A stretch of 64,000 nt of DNA, taken from contig OW568871.1 in the NCBI GenBank assembly GCA_938743325.2, positions 186,001 through 250,000 on the forward strand, read 5' to 3'. The stretch comes from Pycnococcus provasolii. Lineage: Eukaryota; Chlorophyta; Pseudoscourfieldiophyceae; Pseudoscourfieldiales; Pycnococcaceae. A program made the translations under genes and the position numbers. The notes under the pieces are model-generated. The model saw only the letters and a list, made by a program, of their open reading frames with translations, was not told the origin of the DNA and ran no database searches. Positions 37,575 through 45,732 of this stretch are shown here, in pieces; position 1 is the first letter of the stretch, and the number at the start of each line of letters is the position of its first letter.

Positions 37575-37823
37575 GGCGATGAGCTCGACCTGACTTACAA
37601 ATGGAATTTGGTCAAAATTCGGGAGGCGTTCAAAATCGGGCGGCAAGGGCGGAGGCTGAGGGCTACACCGTTGACTACGTGATGTCTAGGCAAGTTGGCC
37701 AAAAGGTGAGCTCCCAGGCTACTACCCACAACGGTAAGAACAACCACGATCAGGTTGAGTTCTCGGGGTGACTTACAAATCCGGTCCGTTTAACATTGGC
37801 GGTCCGTTTATCATTTCAGACAG

Positions 37824-38400
37824 TACAGTACTCTGAGTGGTAAGTACAGTACTATCGTAGTGGTGGAGGCCTGGAGGGCACTGGAGGCCACCACCAGGCA
37901 GTCAGGCCCTTGCACCGCCACCGACTAACGAGGCCCACCTGCAAGGCCAACCAACGCGGGTTAACTTTACCAGGCCAACAACCAGCTTATTAAGACGGGT
38001 TCAAGTCGCAACGGGTTTAAGTCGCAAGTCGCAACCACCACCATTCGCAACCACCTCACCAGAACAGAACAGGAAGGAGGAATGGAGTACAGTAGGAGGA
38101 AGGCTCCGGAGACTTGGAGTAAGAAGAGAGGGAAGGTCCTCTTCTCCCAACTCCCAAGGGAACACCCTACCTGTACTAACCTTAAGGTTATAAAAAGTAC
38201 TACATAGGGTGGTAGAATACAGTCGAACCATCTCGAAACCTTTTCGAAATTATACCACAATCTAAAACGCATCGCTGAACAAAACCCCAGGGGAAACAAC
38301 GGGAACACAAAACCAGGGGGCCGGGGGTCCCCCGGGCCTGCTTCGCGCGCTTCTTCAAATAGTTTTCATTCTGCCTGTTTTTATTATTTTTAATTCCAAC
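37824..38400. other. Intergenic region between transposon and RecQ gene
   Basis: It includes short palindromes (AAGTACAGTACTATCG, GGAGGGCACTGGAGGCCACC). A TAGGGTGGTAG motif shared with 48065 lies near 38205. No gene supported. Confidence 0.5.
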
Positions 38401-41400
38401 ATGCCCGTTGTAGACTTCGACGACGACGACGACGCGTACCTGCTTGCTCAACTGGAAGCGATGGAGAATACTCCTGATGGTGGTGAGGATGCTCCTGCTC
38501 AACTTGTTTCTCAGCAGCATGTTCCCCTGGAGCATGGTCGTGGTGCTCCAGGCTCGTCATCACATGCTGCTTATCATGAAGACGTGTCCGAAGAACACCT
38601 GAGATCAACGTTAAAGTCCGTCTTTGGATTCAACGCATTCTCCGCAGCACGCGCGGCTTTCAGTGACCCGCAAGTGAAGAAACTTGACCAACTTGCTGTC
38701 GTGCGCGCATCGCTTAAACTCAACGATACGCTCGTCGTCGCTTCCACCGGAGCGGGGAAGTCGCTGTGCTTCCAACTTCCACCCGTCGCCACAAACTCAA
38801 CCGCACTCGTCATCTCGCCACTCATCTCGCTCATGGTGGACCAAGTGCGCAACTTGACTGTCAGACACGGAATACCCGCGGCATTTCTAGGAGGAGCGCA
38901 GACGAACGCTGCGCAGGTGGAGCGCGATGCCATCCAAGGAAAGTACAGGCTTGTCTACGTCACGCCGGAAAAAGTGGCGGTGTGGTCGCACGGGATCAGG
39001 GCGATGCAGGAAAACGGCGTACTCTCGCTCATCGCAGTCGACGAATCGCACTGCGTTTCCGAGTGGGGACACGACTTCCGACCCAGCTATCAGCAGCTCG
39101 GACAACTCAGAGACGGCGTGCTCTGGCCAAACCCGCGCGTGCCCATCATGGCGCTCACCGCCACCGCGACGCCGCGCGTGCGCGAGGACATTGTAGCGAG
39201 CCTGCGCCTCGAGAATCCGCAGACATTCCTCAGCTCATTCGATCGAAGAAATCTCATGTACCGCGTCGAGCAGAAGAGACCGTCGTCCAATCTAGAAGCA
39301 CAGCTCGACTGGGTGGGAAACTTGCACGGCAGCGCCGGCGATGCTTCGAAGGGCGGCTCAGCAGGAGGCGACGCGTCAGCGACGCGCCCAATGACGCTCG
39401 TGTACGTGCAGTCACGACGAGAGGCTGACGATCTTGCAGCTGCCATGCGAGCGGTGCTGAAGAAGCACGGCGCGGACCCCTTCCCACTCGCCATCCTGTC
39501 ACGAAGGTGGTCAACAGATGGCAAGCACGAAAATGATCTGGCCATTCATCCACGAACCGCGCACGCAATCAACGCTAGACGCCGAGTAGAAGGGAAGACG
39601 CCTCTGGCTATTGAAGAGACGCCGCCTTGTGTAATGCGCCTCGTAACGCGCGACGATCCCGCGGCGGCTTCCATGCTGAAGTTCCTCGACGCGTCCGAGA
39701 TTGAGGCTCGTGCGACGTACGGCGTGCTGGCGTACCACGCGCAGAAGCCAGACGGCGAACGGCAGGTGGTTCATGACGCATTCGCTGGCGAGCATGCGAA
39801 AATCGTCGTTGCGACCTCCGCCTTTGGAATGGGAATCGACAAGGCGAACATTAGGCACGTGATCCACTGGGGAGCGCCGAGCAGCGTGGAGGCGTACTAC
39901 CAGCAGAGTGGCCGTGCTGGCCGAGACGGTCTGCGCGGAACGTGCACGCTTTATTACGGGTTTAGCGACTTTGCCCTTGCACAGGACCGTGGCGCGGAGG
40001 TTTCAGGTGCCACAGGTAAAGCGATTCACCGCGACGGCGCGGCGGCGATGCGCAGCTTTTGTACGTGCGTTACGTGCCGCCGCGCGGTTCTCCTCACTCA
40101 CTACACGGGCGTGGCAAGCGAAACTCAAAAGCTTCGCCGCAACTGCTGCGATGTGTGCGAAGACGCGCTTAACGCGGCGTCTGGCGGTGCTATCGGCGAC
40201 AGCGGTAGCGCCACGACCATCAGCCCGTCAGCACCGTACGAATTAGGTCGGTATGCCGCGGTTCTCTTGTACTCGCTCAGCACGATGTGCTACGGCAAAT
40301 CACAACCGGGGGCGGGCAGATTGCTTGACTTGCTACTCGGCTCCAAGTCCTCGCAGTACACCTCACCCACGGGGAAGCAGAATTTTATGTACGAACGGTG
40401 CAAATCACGTGGTGGGTACGACATTGCGAAGCAATACGATCGCACGAGGAACTGGTGGCAGTGCCTTCTGGAGCGTCTTAGTGATGAAGGTTTTGTCAAC
40501 CGAGTGACAGAGGAGATGGAGGTCGCTGGACCTGGTAGAGGATTCACGAAGCCAATGACGAGGGCGTGGACGTCATTTGGATTGACGCCAAAGGGTAAGC
40601 AGTGGCTCGGCAGCTTCACACCTTCTGCTAATAGTCATGTACCTCCACCCCCACCATCTCAATCCAACGCTGCTCCATCTAACGGTGGTGGTGGTTTTTA
40701 TGGAGGCATGGCAGCAGCATCCACGTCGTTGTCTCTGAAGATTCCGCTCGGCAAGGCGCTGTGCGAGCTGGAGCGCGAGAAAGTCGAGCAGGCTCTGAAG
40801 ATGGAGAATGAGCGGAAACGGGCGCTTGAGAAAGCTGAGAAGGCTGAGACGGCGACGAAAGCGCGCCAGGAGGCGGAAACTCTGATGACAGGTCTTACCG
40901 TGGAGCAGCGGCGCGTCTGCCGCGCGGTCGTCTATGCACGTGCTAACGTGGCAAGGGCGACGCACGGCACCATCAACGCCCAGGACATTCTCTCGGATGC
41001 GGCGGTGCGCAGCCTGGTGATGGGCGTTGATATGCCCACGACACTCGCGGCGTTCACAGCTGCGGACGGAATCACGAAGCACCAGCTGGACTTGTACGGC
41101 ACATCGCTCGTACAGCATGTGCAGGAGAGCTTGCTTGCGCAAGAGCGTGCTGCCGCGACGTCGTTGGACGCGACGACAGTGGAAACGGCAGCGGGAAGCG
41201 GAATGGATCCTGATTTGCTCACGCATCTGCATGAGACTGCCCGCGCCGTTTTTCTCGACGCTGAGAGAGAGCCGGCGTCCACAGACCCCGCGGACATGGA
41301 ACTGTCGCCAACTGAAGAGGATGCGTTCCAGCGCTACTTCACTGCGCCATTCGAGAGCATCGATTCGATCGCCACGACAAATCGTCCCCTCCTGAAGAAT

Positions 41401-41907
41401 GGCAGACAGGGTAAGGAGCTGCAGGCGGCGACTGCCGTTCAGTACATCCTGAAGGGATATGTCGTGCACTCGGCAAAGGGTGACGTGAAGGTGGTCAAGC
41501 CTACCTCTGCGCAGTTGCGGGCGATGCTGGAAGCGGTCAACGCGCCGAGCGTGCGTCAGGGACCTGATAATCAGTTGGTTCCTGTCGCTGGTTGGTCAGC
41601 AGGCCGTGCCGCGGAAGCTTGCTACTCATGCCTTCTCGATGACGCGCGCGGCATGAAGGCGGCGGGATCGTCGACACGTCCCAAGCCTCCGGATAGGATG
41701 TCGGAGTTGATGTGGCTTCGTGAGCGTGCGAAGAAACAACTAAATGGCGTGGATCCGGGCTTCGCGATGGCAAAGACGGTGACCTTGGCAATCCTATGTG
41801 GTTACTGTGGCACGCCGCAGTCGGCGGCGAACGTCGCTGGTACGGATGCGAAACGAGCACGTGTCGTGAGCGAGGTGGATCCCAATGTTTTTGGGACAAC
41901 GAGGTAG
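38401..41907 (+). CDS. RECQ: RecQ-family DNA helicase
   Basis: An 1168-residue protein from ATG 38401. The N-terminus is acidic. The helicase core has the RecQ motif 0 (DPQVKKLDQLAVVRA, a variant of FR-x-x-Q), Walker A ASTGAGKS (114-121), motif II as DESH (214-217) in IAVDESHCVSEWGHDFRPSY, and motif III LTATATPRVREDI. Motif V ATSAFGMGIDKANIRHVIHW and motif VI YYQQSGRAGRDG (about 499-510) follow. An insert of about 80 residues separates motif IV (TLVYVQSRREADDLA) from motif V. A Cys-rich Zn-binding segment (FCTCVTCRR ... CCDVCEDAL, about 558-590), an RQC-like winged region (about 615-740) and a possible HRDC-like helical region (about 850-940) complete it. RecQ helicases unwind 3'-5' at forks and recombination intermediates. 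The Cys-rich insert and C-terminal 250 residues are not assigned. Confidence 0.92.
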   Translation: MPVVDFDDDDDAYLLAQLEAMENTPDGGEDAPAQLVSQQHVPLEHGRGAPGSSSHAAYHEDVSEEHLRSTLKSVFGFNAFSAARAAFSDPQVKKLDQLAVVRASLKLNDTLVVASTGAGKSLCFQLPPVATNSTALVISPLISLMVDQVRNLTVRHGIPAAFLGGAQTNAAQVERDAIQGKYRLVYVTPEKVAVWSHGIRAMQENGVLSLIAVDESHCVSEWGHDFRPSYQQLGQLRDGVLWPNPRVPIMALTATATPRVREDIVASLRLENPQTFLSSFDRRNLMYRVEQKRPSSNLEAQLDWVGNLHGSAGDASKGGSAGGDASATRPMTLVYVQSRREADDLAAAMRAVLKKHGADPFPLAILSRRWSTDGKHENDLAIHPRTAHAINARRRVEGKTPLAIEETPPCVMRLVTRDDPAAASMLKFLDASEIEARATYGVLAYHAQKPDGERQVVHDAFAGEHAKIVVATSAFGMGIDKANIRHVIHWGAPSSVEAYYQQSGRAGRDGLRGTCTLYYGFSDFALAQDRGAEVSGATGKAIHRDGAAAMRSFCTCVTCRRAVLLTHYTGVASETQKLRRNCCDVCEDALNAASGGAIGDSGSATTISPSAPYELGRYAAVLLYSLSTMCYGKSQPGAGRLLDLLLGSKSSQYTSPTGKQNFMYERCKSRGGYDIAKQYDRTRNWWQCLLERLSDEGFVNRVTEEMEVAGPGRGFTKPMTRAWTSFGLTPKGKQWLGSFTPSANSHVPPPPPSQSNAAPSNGGGGFYGGMAAASTSLSLKIPLGKALCELEREKVEQALKMENERKRALEKAEKAETATKARQEAETLMTGLTVEQRRVCRAVVYARANVARATHGTINAQDILSDAAVRSLVMGVDMPTTLAAFTAADGITKHQLDLYGTSLVQHVQESLLAQERAAATSLDATTVETAAGSGMDPDLLTHLHETARAVFLDAEREPASTDPADMELSPTEEDAFQRYFTAPFESIDSIATTNRPLLKNGRQGKELQAATAVQYILKGYVVHSAKGDVKVVKPTSAQLRAMLEAVNAPSVRQGPDNQLVPVAGWSAGRAAEACYSCLLDDARGMKAAGSSTRPKPPDRMSELMWLRERAKKQLNGVDPGFAMAKTVTLAILCGYCGTPQSAANVAGTDAKRARVVSEVDPNVFGTTR

Positions 41908-42085
41908 AAATTATCAAAATTGTTTGTTTGTTTGTTGCTGTTATGGACGCTGTAACATTCTAAAGTTGATTGATAATAAATTGACAAGGAGACGAGTGTG
42001 TGAGATGAAATCTTGATATGGATATGAAAGGTTACAAAACACCCTGTCAGAACGTTCTTTTTTTTGGTCTGTTTTTCTTTTTTTC

Positions 42086-43035
42086 CTAGTTGGGCAGTGC
42101 CATCTCAGCTTGCAACGCTTCGAGTTCGAGTTCCTCCGCAGTCTTTGCAGCCTGCGCAGGCTTTCCAGTTGGCACGGTCGGCATCGCCACTGGCGTTGCT
42201 GTTGGTGCGGCTGGCATTCCAAGGTTGGGCGAAGCGACCGCCGCAGGCTGTGCAGGCTGCACGCGTGCGGGTGCTGCTGTCGCCGTTGTGTCGAGTAGCT
42301 GCGCGTCCAGCTCCGCAGCCTCGAGTTCGAGCAGCTCGTTCTCGAGCTCGTCTTCGTCGAGGTCTGCCATGGCGCCCACCGGCTGCCCCATCGCTTCCTG
42401 CACCTGCTTGACGGCGTCCGTGGTGTCGTTGATGTCGTCCATGACCCGGTCGACGTCGTCGATGTTCGTCGCCTCGGACATCTTCTTCATCTGCGACGCG
42501 CCCGCTCGCATCGCGTTCACGGTTTCCGCCGTCATTGCCTGTCCCTCGAGTAGAATCTTCTGGTCTTCGATTCGCAACTTGTTGTTCATGATGTAGTCGA
42601 GCTGCTGTTCGAGGAGTTTTTTCTTTTTCAGGCACTGCATGGCTGCACGCTATCATCGTCATAATAACAATAAGATTTCATATGATTATTGAAAAAAAGA
42701 AGGCGTGTTTTGCGATTTGTGAGTTTTTTTTTTAATGAATGAGAGTGGAAAGAAAAAACACAAAAAAATCAAACCCAAAAAATGGAAGACAAATAAAACA
42801 AAAGCACACATACCTTATTTTTCGCGAGTGTGAATTCTTTTGCACGTGCGAGTTCGTGAGCGATATCTTTTTGCAGTTTCCTTTCTTTTTTGTCAAGCAT
42901 GTCGAGTGTTTCACTGAGACGATCCATGGTCGCGACAGTCCCTTGTGTAGCTGCCGCGGACACAACAGGTTGCGCCCCTGACGAACCTGACCCAGATGCA
43001 GGCTTCTTCGACGTGCCAAACAAACGAGAAAACAT
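42086..43035 (-). CDS. SNF7: ESCRT-III subunit SNF7/CHMP4 (2 exons)
   Basis: Spliced product of 261 residues from exon 1 (43035-42814) and exon 2 (42649-42086). The 164-base phase-0 intron has GTATGT at its donor and TAG at its acceptor. Exon 1 gives MFSRLFGTSKKPASG and LDMLDKKERKLQKDIAHELA. Exon 2 opens RAAMQCLKKKKLLEQQLDYI, which aligns with the KRAALQALKRKKRYEKQL of CHMP4 exactly across the junction and so fixes the acceptor. IEDQKILLEGQAMTAETVNA, an acidic DLDEDELENELLELEAAELD block and a final LELEALQAEMALPN (MIM-like) follow. The protein polymerises on membranes in ESCRT-mediated budding, MVB sorting and cytokinesis. The MIM tail should bind VPS4. It is convergent to RecQ and divergent from the nucleobase transporter. 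Confidence 0.92.
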
Positions 43036-43648
43036 TGGAGCAATCAGTCAATCAACCAACCAATCCTAAAGAGAAAAAAGAAGGCTAACACACACACGCA
43101 CACGCACACGCACACAAAAGCAGCAGCGGAATGAACGCACACAATACAACGTTTGAGCAGAGCGCGGCAGGCAGGCAGGCACCCTCCCGAAAACCTCCGA
43201 GGACGGACGAAGGGGCACGCAGACGCAGAAGGACGGAGCAGGCAGGCAGGCACGCGCCGGAGAGGGGCAGGAAGTTTCAAGGGGAATCTATAGGTTCAAG
43301 AAGGGGATCCCCAAACATCCGTCTTGTTGTGACTTGTCCTCATCCCAGATTAGAAGCTGCTTGTTCTGGTCCTGGTCCTGGTCCTGGTTTGGCATTATTG
43401 GTTTGGCATTGGTTTGAGAATTGGTTTGGGGAGAAGAAGTTTGTTTCGGGGTTAAGAGTATATGTTTCTGGTTTTCTTTTCCTCTAGGGGTTTGGTTAGA
43501 GAAGGGAAAACGCGTTGAAGTGGGTCCCTGCGTTACATACACTCCCTCACGATAGTCTAGCTAGTCTAAGGGCACACTCCGACCTGAATTCACCTTGGGG
43601 TGGGACACTCGCCTCACTTGTAATTCGCACCATATCACATATCATATC
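43036..43648. other. Divergent intergenic region of SNF7 and nucleobase transporter
   Basis: CACACGCACACGCACACGCA repeats (43090-43116), GGCAGGCAGGCA runs, and a TGGTCCTGGTCCTGGTCCTG run (43367-43387). No gene; the frame 43131-43487 is low complexity. Confidence 0.5.
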
Positions 43649-45664
43649 ATGCCCGCCATCGTTCGGGTTCCCATGTTACCTGCGTTACCTTCTTCCCAAC
43701 GAGCTGGCTTCTTCTCAGGATGGGTATCTGCATCAGGAAAGTCTGCATCAGGAAAGTCTGCATCAGGAAAGTCTGCATCAGGAACATCTGCATCTGCATC
43801 AGGAAAGTCTGCATCTGCATCAGGAAAGTCTGCGTCTGCATCAGGAAAGTCTGCATCTGCATCAGGAAAGTCTGCATCTGCATCAGGATCAGGATCAGCA
43901 TCAGGAAGGAGGACAACAATGTGCACGTTACGACGCTCATCTTGTGTGCCTTCAGGAGCTTTAGGAAGCAGCATCCATGTCCATGAGGTCAGACTTATTC
44001 CTATGCGTCGTCATCCTAATCCTTATTGTTTTCAACGTCAGCATGGACATCATGGACGTCATCATCATCATCATCATCAACATAATCAACAACGTCGTCA
44101 GGGGAAGAACGTTCTTTGTGCTTCCACTTCCTCAGCCTCTGGTGGGGGAGAAAAAGAGACGACAGGAGGGGGGGCCGACCTTGCGCCTGTTCCCCTCTCG
44201 AAACGCGAGTGGAACGCGGCCGACCTTGCCGCGCTGTGGATTGGCATGATCGTGTGCGTGCCGGCATACCAAATATGCACGTCGCTTGTCACCGTGCACG
44301 CACTCTCCATGACGCAAGCTCTCATCGTCGTCTTACTTGGAAACGCAATCTCGCTCGCACCCATGGTCTTGCAAGGACACGCAGGTGTCAAATATGGCAT
44401 CAGCTTTCCTGTGCACGCACGCGCCGTGTATGGACACCGAGGATCGCACGTCGCGACGTTCCTGCGAGGGTCCGTTGCGTGCGGCTGGTTTGGAATCCAA
44501 ACGTACGTCGGAGGGATGGCGCTCTATCAGCTCGTCGACGCCGTCGTGCCCACGCTCAACCAAGCCATTTTGGCATCCACAACACCTGACGTCATGGGAC
44601 TCGCGGCTGACAAGTTTGCGTCGCTCTTCGCCTTCTGGCTCGTTCAAGTGTTCATCGTTGTCCGTGGCATGGGTGCCATCCAAATCCTCGAGCGCGTCTC
44701 CGCACCCGTTCTTGGAGTCCTCTGCACGCTGCTGCTCTGCTGGGCTGCCAATGCCGCCAGCACAGCCACGGGACAACCTGCCATCGAGGCGCTCAAGCAC
44801 GTCAGCAAGCCGCTCGCACCTGAAATCTTTATCAAGCAGCTCGGCCCTACCGTTACGGCATTCGTAGGATTCTGGGCCACGCTTGCTCTGAACATATCTG
44901 ACTTCACGCGGCTCGCCACCTCACACCGGGCAAGTTTTGTAGGACAAGGGCTTGGACTTCCTATTTTCAGTGTCGCTTTCGCCACAATGGCCATTGGCGT
45001 GACAGCGTGCACGGTCAGTGCGTTCGGCACCGCGATTGCTGATCCCGTTGCGCTTGTCGGACGCGTCGCCTCAGGGTCCAACTCCAATATCACCGCCGCG
45101 GTGCTCAGCCTCATCGGTCTCATGGTGGCCACGCTAAGCACGAATATCGCCGCGAACGTCGTGGCTCCCGCCAACGCTCTGTCAAACGCCTTCCCAAACA
45201 CATTCTCAACCTTTGCCAAGTCGGGTATGCTCGTCTGCTCGCTCGGCATCGCAAGCATGCCTTGGAAGTGGGCAGATACGAGTGCGATGATCACGTGGCT
45301 GCTCGGATACTCCGTCATTCTCGCGCCAGTGCTCGGGATCATGCTTGTTGACTACTTCATCGTGAACGGACGATCGATCGACGTGGATGAACTGTACGTC
45401 GCCACGCCGAAGAGCCGTTATTTCTACTGGAACGGATTTCATGTCAGCGCAATCTTGTGCACATTGCTTGCGACGCTCGTGAATGTGCCTGGTCTTCTTC
45501 ACGCGCTCGGCGTTTTGAATGAGATTCCCACGATCCTGCTGAAATCGTTCGAATTCAGCTGGTTCACGGGCGTGGGATTCGGGGCTTTGCTGTACTGGTT
45601 TGTCAAGGCGATTGACTTCAAAGGGTTCGGAGCTTACCAGTGGAGAAAAACGATTTATACTTGA
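43649..45664 (+). CDS. PLUTO: NCS1-family nucleobase transporter (plastid PLUTO-like)
   Basis: The start is at ATG 43649 (the frame is open from a TTG at 43595). The product is 671 residues. The first 170 residues are an extended Ser/Ala/Gly/Lys-rich presequence with a minisatellite, a His run and Arg-rich parts, suggesting plastid import. The transporter core starts with PLSKREWNAADLAALWIGMI and VCVPAYQICTSLV, followed by about eleven to twelve hydrophobic helices. Conserved NCS1 marks include HARAVYGHRGSHVATFLRGS, VACGWFGIQTYVGG, ALNISDFTRLA and PWKWADTSAMITWLLGYSVI. Plant PLUTO carries uracil, guanine and adenine across the plastid inner envelope with H+. Substrate and location here are inferred from that family. 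It is convergent to the ligand-gated channel homologue, leaving only 68 bases between stop codons. Confidence 0.88.
   Translation: MPAIVRVPMLPALPSSQRAGFFSGWVSASGKSASGKSASGKSASGTSASASGKSASASGKSASASGKSASASGKSASASGSGSASGRRTTMCTLRRSSCVPSGALGSSIHVHEVRLIPMRRHPNPYCFQRQHGHHGRHHHHHHQHNQQRRQGKNVLCASTSSASGGGEKETTGGGADLAPVPLSKREWNAADLAALWIGMIVCVPAYQICTSLVTVHALSMTQALIVVLLGNAISLAPMVLQGHAGVKYGISFPVHARAVYGHRGSHVATFLRGSVACGWFGIQTYVGGMALYQLVDAVVPTLNQAILASTTPDVMGLAADKFASLFAFWLVQVFIVVRGMGAIQILERVSAPVLGVLCTLLLCWAANAASTATGQPAIEALKHVSKPLAPEIFIKQLGPTVTAFVGFWATLALNISDFTRLATSHRASFVGQGLGLPIFSVAFATMAIGVTACTVSAFGTAIADPVALVGRVASGSNSNITAAVLSLIGLMVATLSTNIAANVVAPANALSNAFPNTFSTFAKSGMLVCSLGIASMPWKWADTSAMITWLLGYSVILAPVLGIMLVDYFIVNGRSIDVDELYVATPKSRYFYWNGFHVSAILCTLLATLVNVPGLLHALGVLNEIPTILLKSFEFSWFTGVGFGALLYWFVKAIDFKGFGAYQWRKTIYT
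43727..43907 (+). repeat. Minisatellite within the transporter presequence
   Basis: Four 15-base TCTGCATCAGGAAAG-type units, then about five 21-base TCTGCATCTGCATCAGGAAA(G) units, encoding SASGK and SASASGK. It keeps frame and a transit-peptide-like composition. Confidence 0.92.
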
Positions 45665-45732
45665 TTTATTTGAGTTTTTTTCACTCTTTTGAACAAGTTT
45701 TCATTAATTACAGTATGATGACACCGAGTCTT

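Larger units (their letters stand above)
34167..37823. mobile_element. Pogo-like DNA transposon with TA target duplication
   Basis: The 24-bp ends CTGTCTGAAATGATAAACGG-ACCG (34167-34190) recur reversed at 37800-37823, and each end is flanked by TA (34165-34166 and 37824-37825), as in Tc1/mariner/pogo insertions. Inside each end an AAACGGACCGG ... ATTTGTAAGTC motif recurs (34181-34204; reversed at 37772-37793), and AATGTTAAACGGACTACG appears again at 34367. These are likely transposase-binding subterminal repeats. One large gene fills the element. Confidence 0.88.
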
